64,000 nt of DNA from Deinococcus carri (GCF_039545055.1 NZ_BAABRP010000001.1:418501-482500); one strand, 5' to 3'; shown: positions 29,834-53,986, counted from the stretch's first letter. Numbers and translations: made by a program. The notes: generated by a model not told the origin, from the sequence alone.

Positions 29834-29972
29834 GGCCCAGCGTAACAGGCAGAGGGCGGAAGGCAGAAGGCCGCAGGAGCCGTGAACGCCGATGGGGAGA
29901 GCCTGCTGGCAGCGGGTCGCCGGAAGCTGGCCGCCCCCTCATCCCTCTCTGCAACCGCTAAAATCTCCCGTT

Positions 29973-31802
<1,830 letters not shown>

Positions 31803-31819
31803 GGATGTGGTGTCGGGGG

Positions 31820-31846
31820 GCCGGGTGTGCGCCCGGCCTCTTGCTC
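31820..31846 (+). terminator. Probable argS terminator
   Basis: GGCCGGG (31820-31826) and CCCGGCC (31833-31839) form a 7-bp stem followed by TCTTGCT, 17 bases after the argS stop. Confidence 0.55.
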
Positions 31847-31853
31847 TGGCGGG

Positions 31854-31990
31854 CTAGGGTGGCGCTCCGTTACGTTGCCGCGGGTCCTGGGCAACAACTC
31901 CACCTCCGCCAACCGCTCCTTTTTGGCTTCTCGCTCTCCTGCGGAGCTGTGCCAGTCCGCTCGGGGTGATGATCGCATCATCACCCGCCA
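31854..31990 (+). repeat. Intergenic palindromic element, copy R6
   Basis: It begins with a module (TAGGG..GCGCTCCGTT.CGTTGCCGC) also found directly before R4. The core CTCGCTCTCCTGCGGAGCTG...AGTCCGCTCGG matches R5. It ends in a perfect 10-bp stem GGGTGATGAT/ATCATCACCC (31964-31973 with 31977-31986) whose sequence is unlike the stem at the same place in R1, R2 or R5. It lies between the 3' ends of argS and a convergent hydrolase. Confidence 0.78.
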
Positions 31991-31995
31991 GTTCC

Positions 31996-32850
<855 letters not shown>

Positions 32851-33008
32851 GGCTGAGCTGCACTCTAGAGCATTTGCCATAAGAATGCGGTGCTGTTCCG
32901 TATTCGTTGGCCGAGCGGAGCGAGCGAAGTTGGACGGCGCATGGAGCAGAATGACGCCGCGCAGGGAAAGGCCCCTCGTTGACAGAGCAGAGGCTCTGGC
33001 GTCCCCGC
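32851..33008. other. Gap with a degenerate element fragment
   Basis: On the minus strand this gap contains ACTTCGCTCGCTCCGCTCGG (about 32918-32937), which resembles the core of the palindromic elements without their stems. A TAGAGT box (32862-32867) lies 11 bases before the hydrolase start. Confidence 0.4.
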
Positions 33009-34088
<1,080 letters not shown>

Positions 34089-34196
34089 GCAGGGGTCACT
34101 CTAGCGGTCTGGCGCGGGCAGTGGTTCCGGAGGGGACCCTGGGCGAGCTGGGCGACATGCCTTCTGCCTTCCGGCCCTTTCCGCCGGACCCCCGCC

Positions 34197-35309
34197 CTAC
34201 CCCCGCCCCCGCACCTCGAAGCCCGCCGCACCCAGAATCTCCCCGGCGCGGCGCACGTCCTCCAGGCTTTCCAGGCCCAGGCGGATCGCGCCGCCCTCCT
34301 CGCGGATCGCCAGGACCTCGATGTCCTTGATGTTCACGCCCGCCTCGCCCAGCGCCTGAGTCAGCGCCCCGATCTGGTTGGGCCTGTCCGGCACGGCCAC
34401 CACCAGGTCGTGGCGGGGGGGCAGCAGGCTGCGCCGCACGACGGGCAGGCTGTCGCGGGTGCGCTTGCCTTCCTGCGCGGCGGCCAGCAACTCCTCCGGG
34501 TGGTCGAGGTCAGTCTCCAGGCGTTCGAGCTGCCGCCGGAAGCGGGCCAGGGCGTCCCGCAGCGCCGCGCGGTTTTCGACCACCATGTCGCGGCTCATGC
34601 CGGGATCGCCACTCGCCACCCGCGTCAGGTCGCGGAAGCCCCCGGCGGCCAGCAGGCTGAGGCGCTCGTCGCGCGCGACCAGGTGCGTCAGGGCCAGGCT
34701 GGCGAGGTACGGCAGGTGGCTGATCGTCGCCACCAGGCTGTCGTGGGCGTCGGGGGGCATCACCACCGGGGCGGCCCCCAGCCCCTCCACCAGCGTCCGC
34801 ATCCGGCTGAGGGCGGTCAGCGGCGTGTGGTCGGTGGGGGTCAGCACCCACACGGCGTTTTCCAGCAGGGCCGCCCGCGCATGGGTCACGCCGCCGCGTT
34901 CGCTGCCCGCCATCGGGTGCCCCGGCACGAAGTTCCGCACGCCCAGCGCCTCCAGCTCGGCAGCCAACCCCGCCTTCACGCTGCCCACGTCCGTCACCAG
35001 GGCACCTGAAGAGAGGAAGGGGGCCAGGTCGCGGGCCAGCGGCGCGAGTGCCCGCATGGGGGCGGCCAGCACCACCAGGTCGCACTCCCGCAGCCAGTCT
35101 CCCGGCGTGGCGCGCACCTCGTCCACCACCCCGAGCGCCTGCGCCTCGCGCAGCACCTCCATGCTGGCGTCGTAGCCGACCACCCGCCGGGCCAGCAGGC
35201 GTTGCCGCAACCCCAGCGCCACGCTGCCCCCGATCAGCCCCACGCCCGCGATGGCGGCCTGCTCGAACATCGGCGGGGGCGGCACGGGGGCGCGGGAGGC
35301 GTCATTCAT
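34197..35309 (-). CDS. tyrA: Prephenate dehydrogenase with ACT domain
   Basis: TyrA oxidises prephenate to 4-hydroxyphenylpyruvate for tyrosine synthesis. The 370-residue protein has the NAD motif AAIAGVGLIGGSVALGLRQR, then TDVGSVKAG and PGHPMAGSERGGV, HDSLVATISHLPYLASLAL and GGFRDLTRVASGDPGMSRDM. A C-terminal ACT domain (LVVAVPDRPNQIGALTQALGEAGVNIKDIEVLAIREEGGA) probably senses tyrosine for feedback control. A TAGCCT box 7 bases upstream of the ATG at 35309 supports this start and a leaderless mRNA. Confidence 0.94.
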   Translation of the reverse strand: MNDASRAPVPPPPMFEQAAIAGVGLIGGSVALGLRQRLLARRVVGYDASMEVLREAQALGVVDEVRATPGDWLRECDLVVLAAPMRALAPLARDLAPFLSSGALVTDVGSVKAGLAAELEALGVRNFVPGHPMAGSERGGVTHARAALLENAVWVLTPTDHTPLTALSRMRTLVEGLGAAPVVMPPDAHDSLVATISHLPYLASLALTHLVARDERLSLLAAGGFRDLTRVASGDPGMSRDMVVENRAALRDALARFRRQLERLETDLDHPEELLAAAQEGKRTRDSLPVVRRSLLPPRHDLVVAVPDRPNQIGALTQALGEAGVNIKDIEVLAIREEGGAIRLGLESLEDVRRAGEILGAAGFEVRGRG

Positions 35310-35411
35310 GGGGGCGAGGCTAGCATGCGCCCCTCCCGGTGCCCGGACGCCTGTCCGGTCAGGCCCGCCCTGTGAGGCTCTGGTGACGCCGCGCCCGCTT
35401 TACTGTGGGCC

Positions 35412-35954
35412 GTGATCCGCGTCCTGCCCGCCCTCCTGCTGCTGCTGGCCTCCTCCGCGCTGTCCGCCCCGGCCCCCGACTACTATCCCCGTCAACCGGG
35501 CACCACCTGGAGCTACAGCAGCGGCGAGACGCAGGTGATCGCCGCACCCACCACGGTCCGGGGCGTGCCGGTCGTGCCGGTGGGCCACCAGTACGGCGGG
35601 CAGACCTACACGCAGGACCTGCTGGAGTACCGCCCCGACGGCAGCGTGTGGCTGCGCGGGGTCAAGGCCGGGGACCGCCTGACTTGGTATGCCGCGCCAC
35701 TGAACGTGTACCCGCCCGGTCCCCTGCGCCCCGGCCAGCGCTGGCAGAGTGGGGGCGGCACCCTCAAGAGCAGCAGTCAGGTGGTCGGCTCCGAACCCGT
35801 GCGCGTTCCGGCGGGCACCTTCAATGCCCTGGTGATTCGCACCGACCTGATGGTGGGGGGGCGGCAGAGTACACAGCTCACCTCCTTCGTGCCGGGGATC
35901 GGCGTGGTCCGGTATCAGACGGCGGACGGCAGCCGGATTGACCTGTTGAAATGA
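35412..35954 (+). CDS. Secreted hypothetical protein
   Basis: A 180-residue exported protein with a signal peptide (LPALLLLLASSALSAPAP) followed by DYYPRQPGTTWSYSSGET, a start seen in several bacterial secreted proteins of unknown role, and a beta-rich C-terminal part (EPVRVPAGTFNALVIRTDL, FVPGIGVVRYQTADG). The GTG start follows a TACTGT box (35401-35406) by 5 bases. It is divergent from tyrA and converges with the glycosyltransferase gene 7 bases away. Confidence 0.75.
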   Translation: MIRVLPALLLLLASSALSAPAPDYYPRQPGTTWSYSSGETQVIAAPTTVRGVPVVPVGHQYGGQTYTQDLLEYRPDGSVWLRGVKAGDRLTWYAAPLNVYPPGPLRPGQRWQSGGGTLKSSSQVVGSEPVRVPAGTFNALVIRTDLMVGGRQSTQLTSFVPGIGVVRYQTADGSRIDLLK

Positions 35955-35961
35955 GCTACAG

Positions 35962-36624
<663 letters not shown>

Positions 36625-36669
36625 CAGGGGCATGGTAAAGCTTTCAGGCGTCAGCGGTCAGTCATGGAG

Positions 36670-36756
36670 AGAGGCGGCCAGCTTCCAGCGGCCAGCCACC
36701 AGCACAAAAGGAAAGCCAGCTCCCCGGCTGGAAGCTGGCTGCTGGCGACTGGCCGC
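36670..36756. repeat. Long imperfect hairpin after rseP
   Basis: GGCGGCCAG...CCACCAGC faces GCTGGAAG...CTGGCCGCC with 25 of 31 positions paired, directly behind the rseP stop (minus strand). The 16-mer AGCTTCCAGCGGCCAG (36680-36695) occurs again in the gaps at 55979-55994 (inverted) and 60154-60169. No T-run follows. Confidence 0.65.
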
Positions 36757-39038
<2,282 letters not shown>

Positions 39039-39074
39039 CCGTACAGCATGGCGCATGAGGCGGGCCGGGAGGGT

Positions 39075-39168
39075 GCGCGGGACGCAGTACGCGGGCGGCG
39101 GGAAAAGCAGCGCGGCGGCTGGAGCCTCCTGCCTCAGCCACCGCGCACCGCGTCCTCCGTACCGCGCC
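39075..39168. repeat. Word-type repeat in the dxr-cdsA gap
   Basis: The gap contains GGGACGCAGTACGCGGG and CACCGCGTCCTCCGTACCGCG, imperfect inverted copies of each other. The same words appear downstream of leuC (18556-18630). It follows the cdsA stop on the minus strand. Confidence 0.45.
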
Positions 39169-39999
<831 letters not shown>

Positions 40000-40131
40000 G
40001 GGCGGCTCCTGCGGAGGGCTGTGGGTTGTAGGCGGTGGGCTGTAGGGAGGGGCCTTTTCCCACAACCCACAAGAACGCGCCGCCAGAAGCCGTAGCCCCG
40101 GCGGTCGCTTGGTCTGGCGGGAACTCGCCTC
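40000..40131. other. Gap between cdsA and the R7 element
   Basis: The left part of the 328-base frr-cdsA gap holds a stem TGTGGGTTGT/ACAACCCACA (40019-40028 with 40064-40073), again built from a repeated word, then about 50 bases without recognisable signals. In many bacteria uppS lies here; no frame for it is present. Confidence 0.5.
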
Positions 40132-40327
40132 GTACGAACTTCAGGTGAGTCGAAGACGAACCCGAGCGGAGCGAGAAGAAGAGAAGACTGACTTGCGGCG
40201 ATGGACCATGAGCGGGTGAGCCTATGTTTTGTGCAGCAAGAAAGGCGAAGGGCCGCCCCTGAGCCTGTAGCCCCTGCAGAACATCCGGTGGTTTGCCCGG
40301 ATGTTCTGGAATCAGAGCAAGTCGGTC

Positions 40328-40328
<1 letters not shown>
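40132..40328 (-). repeat. Intergenic palindromic element, copy R7 (long subtype)
   Basis: On the minus strand the copy begins at the frr stop (TGAGACCGACTT) and ends AAGTTCGTAC. It has the stem GAACATCCGG/CCGGATGTTC, the extra segment shared with R4 (GGCTCAGGGGC, CCTTCGCCTTTCTTGC), then CCATCGCCGCAAG and the short core CTCGCTCCGCTCGG with the R3-type ending. It lies inside the rpsB-to-rseP block between frr and cdsA. Confidence 0.85.
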
Positions 40329-40879
<551 letters not shown>

Positions 40880-40930
40880 GAGAAGTTCTCCTTTGGGTGG
40901 GATTCTAGCCTGTGACCTGTGGCCCCGCGC

Positions 40931-42593
<1,663 letters not shown>

Positions 42594-42686
42594 GGAAGTT
42601 GGATTCAGGAATGTGTCTTGAAAGTGTGTCTTGAAAGGGGGGGCGGACCGAACCGCGCCGGACGCCCCCGAGAGGTGGGTGCCGGA

Positions 42687-43484
<798 letters not shown>

Positions 43485-43637
43485 GTCGGACTCCTGAGCG
43501 TTGGTGGGAAAAGTTTGCCGTCCTCGTGCCAGCCTCTCGTCCGTTCCCAATTGCTGAACAGACACGTTTCCTGGGCCAGGCCTCCGCGCGACGCTCGAGC
43601 GCGCGGGGGCGGGGGTCACGGGGGCACCCAAACGGAA

Positions 43638-43643
43638 ATTATA
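43638..43643 (-). promoter_or_regulatory. rpsB -10 box inside the upstream stop codon
   Basis: A consensus TATAAT on the minus strand contains the TAA stop of the upstream kinase gene. It lies about 155 bases before the rpsB ATG, leaving an untranslated leader in which autoregulation by S2 is possible, as known for other bacteria. Confidence 0.65.
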
Positions 43644-44487
43644 GCAGTTCTGCCGCTGCGAGAGCCGCGACGGTCAGCACGGGCTGCGCCTCGTCGTGCC
43701 TGCCGTCTTCCAGCCACCACGCGGCCGACAGGCCCGCGTAGGCCAGCACCCACTGGAGAAGGCGGGACCGCTCCAGCCCCGCCGCCTGCGCCACGACGTG
43801 CGATTGCCGGGCGAGCCGTCCGGGCTGCGTGGCCGTCTTCAGGTCCGGGTTGCAGAAGATGTTGGCGTAGTCGAAGCCGCGCTCGCCCAGCAGGCTGTGG
43901 GGGTCAATCGCCAGCCAGCCACGCCCACCCTGCTCCAGCCGGCTGCCGTCCAGCACGTTCTCGTGGTGCAGGTCGCCGTGCAGCACGCCCACGTCTCGCG
44001 GCGTCTCCAGCAACTGCCGGGCCGTGTCCGCCGCTTCCACAAACATCCCCCCGTGCTGCCGGGAGGCCGCCTCCAGCGAGCGAAACCACCGCTCCAGCGG
44101 TGCCAGTTCGGGCAGAGGCCGGGCACGCGGAACATGCAGCCGGGCCGCCACCCCGCAGAGAATGCGGCTCGCCTCATCGTCCTGCCCCTCGCGCACCATC
44201 TGCACCAGGGAGCGCGGCCCCGTGAGGCGCTCCAGCAGCAGCGCCCCGGTTCCCTCGTCGTATGCCAGGACCCGCGCGGCCCCGTCACCCTGCCACCACC
44301 GCATCAGCCCGCCGCCGCGGCGTTCCTCGGCCCCGCGGGGCAGTTTGAGCATGGCGGGTTGTCCCCCAGCTCGCACGGGCAACAGATCGCTGCTGTGGGT
44401 GTGCAGCGCCTCGCCGTCCGGCACGAGCTGCCAGCGGTTCAGGTAAGGGGCGAACGGCCAGGGGCTGGCGTCTCCAGAACGGCTCAT
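43639..44487 (-). CDS. APH(6)-like aminoglycoside/hydroxyurea phosphotransferase family protein
   Basis: The 282-residue protein has the kinase signature [15 protein letters not shown] (Brenner-type catalytic Asp and Asn) and the metal motif [25 protein letters not shown], which together mark the PF04655-type aminoglycoside/hydroxyurea antibiotic resistance kinases such as streptomycin 6-phosphotransferases. The glycine-poor nucleotide loop is [15 protein letters not shown] with the ATP lysine. Chromosomal family members do not always confer resistance, so the substrate remains open. The start at 44487 follows the upstream hydrolase stop by one base. Confidence 0.85.
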   Translation of the reverse strand: MSRSGDASPWPFAPYLNRWQLVPDGEALHTHSSDLLPVRAGGQPAMLKLPRGAEERRGGGLMRWWQGDGAARVLAYDEGTGALLLERLTGPRSLVQMVREGQDDEASRILCGVAARLHVPRARPLPELAPLERWFRSLEAASRQHGGMFVEAADTARQLLETPRDVGVLHGDLHHENVLDGSRLEQGGRGWLAIDPHSLLGERGFDYANIFCNPDLKTATQPGRLARQSHVVAQAAGLERSRLLQWVLAYAGLSAAWWLEDGRHDEAQPVLTVAALAAAELL

Positions 44488-44488
44488 C

Positions 44489-45673
44489 TCAGTGCGACTT
44501 GATCCAGCTCGCCGCGTCCCGCATCGGCCCCGCCGCGATGGGCCGGAAGTCGTCGTCGATGAGGCTGGCGGCTGGCCCCAGCGAGTGGCCCAGGCCGGGG
44601 TAGACCTTGACCGTCGCCTCCCGACCCGCCGCCTTGAACGCCTGTTCCAGCGTGCCCAGATATTTTGTGGGCGTGTTCGCGTCATTCGCGCCTTGCAGCA
44701 CCAGCACGGGCACCTTGAGGTTCGGCACCTGTGCCGTCACGCTCGGCAGGGCGCGGCCCGGCGCGTAGATGCTGAAAAAGCCCTGGGGAGTGAGGGCGTC
44801 ATTCAGCACGGTCTGGAACCCCGGCACGACCTCACGGTCCACTTCCAGCTGGCCGTCCCCGTCGGTGTCGAGCTGCGGGTTGATGACGTACTTGCCCTGC
44901 TGCGCCTGCGCGGGGTCTGTGAAGTACAACGCCGCGCTTTTGGCGACCATCCCGCCCTTTCCGGTCACGAGCCGGACAAAGTCGGCGTTCGTGAGTGCCC
45001 CGCCCACCACCGAGCGCAGGTAGGGAAGCTGCACCTCACTGAACTGGGCCTCGAACAGTGGCCGCCAGGGCAGCACCACCGGCCCCTGCACGATCAGGCC
45101 CGCGACCTCGGGGTGCTTGGCGACCAGCGCGGCGGCCACGGTCGACCCCTCGCTCCAGCCGTACACGAAGACCTTCTTGGGGTCCACGCGCGGGTTCTTC
45201 TTCAGGGCTTCCAGCGCGACCTCGGCGTCTTGCAGGAAGAGGTTCAGGTCGGCCTTGGTGTAGAAGCTCGGGTAGTCCACCTGGCCGGGGCCGCTGACGT
45301 AGTGCTTGTTGTAGCGCAGCGTGGCGATGCCCTGGGCGGCGAAGGTGTCCGCGAGGTCCTTGAAAATGGCCGATTTGACCTGGCCGTCCTGGCCCATCAC
45401 CGTGAAGTTCATGTCGGCGGGCGAGGAGCCGTGGATCAGCAGCACGGCGGGCAGCTTCCCGCCTTTGCCCTGCGGGAAGGTCCACTCGGCCTTGCTCTGG
45501 AAGTCGCCGAAATTGAGGGTGGTGCCCGCCTGCTCTGCCGGCCACACCCGCACCGCAGGTTGACCGCCGCCCGCTAGCAGGCCGCCTTGCAGGAGCGGGG
45601 GCGATCCCTGACCCGCCTGGGCCTGGGCGAGGGAAAGCAGCAGCAACGTGCAGAGCGGCAGGTGTCTTGGCAT
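44489..45673 (-). CDS. Secreted alpha/beta-hydrolase (dipeptidyl-peptidase/esterase-like)
   Basis: A 394-residue exported protein with a signal peptide (HLPLCTLLLLSLAQAQA) and an alpha/beta-hydrolase core: LPAVLLIHGSSPADMNF (oxyanion hole), GIATLRYNKHYVSG, the nucleophile elbow VFVYGWSEGSTVAAALVAK (GxSxG), VLVLQGANDANTP with the acidic residue, and GLGHSLGP with the histidine. It also has a DTDGDGQLEVDRE segment, an EF-hand-like calcium loop inserted in the lid. The ATG at 45673 follows a TAGGGT box by 5 bases. It is followed by the kinase gene with a 1-base gap. Confidence 0.85.
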   Translation of the reverse strand: MPRHLPLCTLLLLSLAQAQAGQGSPPLLQGGLLAGGGQPAVRVWPAEQAGTTLNFGDFQSKAEWTFPQGKGGKLPAVLLIHGSSPADMNFTVMGQDGQVKSAIFKDLADTFAAQGIATLRYNKHYVSGPGQVDYPSFYTKADLNLFLQDAEVALEALKKNPRVDPKKVFVYGWSEGSTVAAALVAKHPEVAGLIVQGPVVLPWRPLFEAQFSEVQLPYLRSVVGGALTNADFVRLVTGKGGMVAKSAALYFTDPAQAQQGKYVINPQLDTDGDGQLEVDREVVPGFQTVLNDALTPQGFFSIYAPGRALPSVTAQVPNLKVPVLVLQGANDANTPTKYLGTLEQAFKAAGREATVKVYPGLGHSLGPAASLIDDDFRPIAAGPMRDAASWIKSH

Positions 45674-45820
45674 GGCCCACCCTACTCCGTCCGGGCAGCG
45701 ACCGAATGACAGGGCCAGGAAAACCGGCTGGAGAAACGAGCCGGAAAAGACGGGCCACACTGACCGCTCGCTTTGAAATGCGGTTCACCTTCTCCCCGAG
45801 GTGCTAGCCTCACCCGGACT

Positions 45821-46645
<825 letters not shown>

Positions 46646-46768
46646 GACAGCAGAACGCGAGAAGGCAGAGGGGCAGAGGGCGAGAACCTTCTGCCCGCTT
46701 CCTTTGGCCTCAGGCAGAAAAGGGAAGGTCAAGGCGGGCCGTCGCCGGGGCGGCGTACACTCCGGGGC

Positions 46769-47268
<500 letters not shown>

Positions 47269-47272
<4 letters not shown>

Positions 47273-47667
47273 TCAACGTCTTTGCCGAGGCCCCGCAGGG
47301 GATTCAGGCCGCCCCCCACGATCCCCGCATCATCGCGGCCGGGTATCAGGTGGCGGTGCGCGAGGTGGACCTTTCGCACGTGCGGGACAAGGAGGGCCTG
47401 ATGCTGGCCTTTTTGCGCGGCCTGGCCCTGACCGAGAATTTCGGGCGCAACTGGGACGCCCTGTACGACGTGCTGACCGACCCGAATGCCCGCCCGGCCC
47501 GCTTCGCGCTGGTGCTATGCGGCTACGACCTCTTCCGCCGCCGCTCCCGGCAACTGGGGGCCGAGCTGGAGCGCCTGCTGCTCGATGCCCAGCGCAACGC
47601 CGCCCAGCAGGGCCGCTCGCTGTGGCTGCTCACCGAGGAACCCGACACCGACCCCCGCATGCGGTAG
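47269..47667 (+). CDS. Barstar-family RNase inhibitor
   Basis: The 132-residue protein has the barstar layout: a short N-terminal strand, VDLSHVRDKEGLMLAFLRGLALTENFGRNWDALYDVLTDPN, in which the acidic helix and loop block the RNase active site, then RFALVLCGYDLFRRRSRQLGAELERLLLDAQRNAAQQGRSLWLLTEEP. It neutralises the RNase in the cytoplasm before export. It starts at a GTG inside the stop of the RNase gene, so production of both is coupled. Confidence 0.93.
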
Positions 47668-48402
47668 TCAGGCGGGACGCAGGACCGCCGTGTACATCAT
47701 GCTCTCGCCCAGTGACACCTCCGCGTGGAACACGCCTGCCCGGGGGTCGTAGGCTCCGCCCGGCCACACCTCCGCCAGCATCAGCCCGGTGCCCGCGAGC
47801 AGCAACCGCAGGTCGGCGGGGCTGTAGCAGCGCAGCGACTGGGTCAAGGCCGCTTCCCCGCGCGGCGCGTACGTGTCGAGCATCCGGCAGCCGTCCGCGT
47901 TAAAGCCGTAGGTCTGGCTGTAGCGTTCGGTCCGGCGGGTGAAGCCCGCGTGGTGCGCCCAGTACCACGGCGTGAACACGTCGACATACGCCGTCCCGTC
48001 CACCGCGAGCCACCCCGCTACCCGTGAGATCAGGTGCCGCTGCTCGTCGTCCTCGCCGATGCCGAAGCCGTCCCAGCAGCACACGGCATCGAAGGGGCCA
48101 CCGGGGTCCGCCACATAGAAATCTCCCGTCAACGTGTGAACAGGAGTGCTGTGCTGCGCGGCCAGCTCGAGGGTGTGTTCGCCCGCCCCCTGCCGCAGGT
48201 CGAGGGCCGTGACCCTATGCCCAGCGAGCGCGGCGGCGACCGCGAACTGCCCGCCGCCCGCCCCGAGGTCGAGCAGCGTTCCTGGCTGGCCCCGGTGCGC
48301 CGTGACGCGCGCCGCGAGGGCCGTGTGAAAGGGATGGATGGGCGTGCGGTAGCACCCCGTCAGGGCGTCTTGCCGCTCGTAAAAAGAGTGTGACCAGTGC
48401 AT
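47668..48402 (-). CDS. Class I SAM-dependent methyltransferase
   Basis: The 244-residue enzyme starts MHWSHSFYERQDALTG and has motif I PGTLLDLGAGGGQFAVAAALAG, an acidic motif II VTALDLRQGAGE, and AVCCWDGFGIGEDDEQRHLISRVAGWLAVDGTAYVDVFTPWYW. The substrate is not evident. A GGGAG site precedes the ATG by 9 bases. Its stop codon directly abuts the stop of the convergent barstar gene with no spacing. Confidence 0.85.
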   Translation of the reverse strand: MHWSHSFYERQDALTGCYRTPIHPFHTALAARVTAHRGQPGTLLDLGAGGGQFAVAAALAGHRVTALDLRQGAGEHTLELAAQHSTPVHTLTGDFYVADPGGPFDAVCCWDGFGIGEDDEQRHLISRVAGWLAVDGTAYVDVFTPWYWAHHAGFTRRTERYSQTYGFNADGCRMLDTYAPRGEAALTQSLRCYSPADLRLLLAGTGLMLAEVWPGGAYDPRAGVFHAEVSLGESMMYTAVLRPA

Positions 48403-48510
48403 GTGCCGTTTCTCCCGTGAGAAAGAAGGGACGCCGCGCCGAACCGGCGGCGGGCGGGTTCAGTTCAGAGTGGGAGGGTCAGCGCAAACGCACGGTCGGG
48501 AGGCTCCTTG

Positions 48511-48635
48511 ATACCAACTTCAGGTGAGTCTTAGACGAATCCGAGCGAAGCGAGAAGAAGAAAATACCGGCTGGCGGCGATGGAAGAACATCCGGTGTTG
48601 TGCCCGGATGTTCTGGAATCAGAGCAAGTCGGTAT
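48511..48635 (-). repeat. Intergenic palindromic element, copy R8 (short subtype)
   Basis: Read on the minus strand it matches R3 over its 125 bases: ends ATACCGACTT and AAGTTGGTAT, stem GAACATCCGG/CCGGATGTTC, CCATCGCCGCCAGCCGG, the T/C tract and CTCGCTTCGCTCGG. It fills most of the 309-base gap (48403-48711) between the methyltransferase and tsaD promoters; the remainder of the gap holds only the TACACT box of tsaD (48698-48703). Confidence 0.87.
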
Positions 48636-48711
48636 GAGATGCGGCCATCCTACCGCGTTTGGTGCCTTCCCACCTCGTCCGTTTTGCCTGCCCCTGCTAC
48701 ACTCCCCCGCG

Positions 48712-49725
48712 ATGAGTTCCCCGCCTCCCCGCTATCTCCTCGGCATCGATACCTCCTGCGACGACACCGGCGTGGGCGTGGTCGAACTGGCCCCGGACGG
48801 GGCGGTGCGGGTGCGGGCCAACCGGGTCTGGTCGCAGACGGTCCACGCGCAGTACGGCGGCGTGATGCCCGAGATGGCGAGCCGCGAGCATGTCGAGCGC
48901 ATCGACGCGGTGCTGGAGGACGCGCTGGCCGAGGCGGGCCTCACGGTCACGGACGTGGATGTGGTCGCGGCCACCTCCGGCCCCGGCCTGGTCGGGGCGC
49001 TGCTGGTGGGCCTGATGTACGGCAAGGGCCTCGCGCAGGCGCTGGACGTGCCCTTCTACGCCTCCCACCACCTGGAGGGCCACATTTTCGCGGCGGCGAG
49101 CGAGGCCGAGCTTCAGCCCCCCTACCTCGCGCTGGTGGTGTCGGGCGGCCACACCCACCTTTTCGACGTGCCGCGGGAGGGCGAGTACGTGCTGGTGGGG
49201 GCCACCCGCGACGACGCGGCGGGCGAGGCCTTCGACAAGATCGCGCGCCTGGCGGGTCTGGGCTATCCCGGCGGCCCGGCCATCAGCGAGGCGGCCTTGC
49301 GCGGCGACCCCGACGCCGTGCCGTTCAAGGAACCCCTGCAAGGCCAGAAGGGCTTCGACTTCTCCTTCAGCGGCCTGAAAACGGCGGCGCTGCTCGCGCA
49401 CCGGGCCGGGGCGAAACCGGAGGACCTCGCGGCGGGGTTCGAGCGGGCCGCCGTGCGCTTCCTGGTGGGGACGACACTGCGGGCCGCCCAGGCCCACGGG
49501 CGCGGGACGGTGGTGGTGTCGGGCGGCGTGGCGGCTAACCGCGCCCTGCGTGAAGCCTTCGCGGCCAGCCCGGTGCGCGCTGTTTTTCCCGGCAGGGGCC
49601 TGAACACCGACAACGGCGCGATGATCGCGCTGGCTGCCGCCGCTGCCCTGCGCGCGGGCCGCGAACCCAGCCCCCTCAGCGAGGGCGCGGTGGCGTATGC
49701 ACCGCTGGCGAACGCGACCGGCTGA
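48712..49725 (+). CDS. tsaD: tRNA N6-adenosine threonylcarbamoyltransferase
   Basis: TsaD transfers the threonylcarbamoyl group to A37 of ANN-decoding tRNAs. The 337-residue ASKHA-fold protein shows YLLGIDTSCDDTGVGVV, VAATSGPGLVGALLVGLMYGK, the metal motif SHHLEGH, LALVVSGGHTHLF, GEAFDKIARLAGLGYPGGP, FSFSGLKTA and VVSGGVAANRALR. The ATG at 48712 follows a TACACT box by 8 bases, which excludes the longer frame that begins inside R8. Confidence 0.97.
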   Translation: MSSPPPRYLLGIDTSCDDTGVGVVELAPDGAVRVRANRVWSQTVHAQYGGVMPEMASREHVERIDAVLEDALAEAGLTVTDVDVVAATSGPGLVGALLVGLMYGKGLAQALDVPFYASHHLEGHIFAAASEAELQPPYLALVVSGGHTHLFDVPREGEYVLVGATRDDAAGEAFDKIARLAGLGYPGGPAISEAALRGDPDAVPFKEPLQGQKGFDFSFSGLKTAALLAHRAGAKPEDLAAGFERAAVRFLVGTTLRAAQAHGRGTVVVSGGVAANRALREAFAASPVRAVFPGRGLNTDNGAMIALAAAAALRAGREPSPLSEGAVAYAPLANATG

Positions 49726-49840
49726 TTCTTCTGCTGGTCCCCCACGAGTCGTTTCCGGCCCCTCGGCCCTGAGCCGCCTCCACTCAACTTCCTTACGCGC
49801 GCCTCACTGACATCTGGCGATGGGCGGTTCGGGCGCGCGC

Positions 49841-49846
49841 TATACT
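49841..49846 (+). promoter_or_regulatory. -10 box of secA
   Basis: TATACT ends 8 bases before the secA ATG and there is no Shine-Dalgarno, so the mRNA is probably leaderless. Confidence 0.65.
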
Positions 49847-49854
49847 CACGTGTC

Positions 49855-52464
<2,610 letters not shown>

Positions 52465-52525
52465 GCGAGGCCGCCGGGTAGGGGAGGGGGCGTGGGCCGG
52501 GAGGTCTGCGCCCTCTTTCAGGTTC

Positions 52526-52601
52526 GGCGGTCGAGAGGTCGAGGGGTCGGGGCAGGGAGCATCTCGACCTCTCGACTCTTTTCCTCGACCTCTCAACCGC
52601 C
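52526..52601. repeat. Three-copy GAGAGGTCGAG hairpin after secA
   Basis: GGCGGTCGAGAGGTCGAGG (52526-52544) pairs with 52583-52601 (18 of 19), and its inner part GTCGAGAGGTCGAG (52530-52543) also pairs perfectly with 52563-52576. The two pairings exclude each other. It lies between secA and the ATPase gene, about 60 bases after the secA stop. Confidence 0.7.
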
Positions 52602-52744
52602 GTCTTTCCCGGCGGCTTCCGGCCCTGCGTGGTAAACTTCACCCGTCAGCCAAGCGTCAGCGTTCACCCTGGGAATCTCGTTTGCGTACCCCGGTTGCCC
52701 GACACCATTCACGGGCGAGAGATGGGGCGAAAGGTAGGCCGCTC

Positions 52745-53986
<1,242 letters not shown>

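Noticed and set aside
48580..48711. N-terminal extension of tsaD
   Set aside because: The extra codons are read from element R8; the TACACT box and family start both point to 48712.
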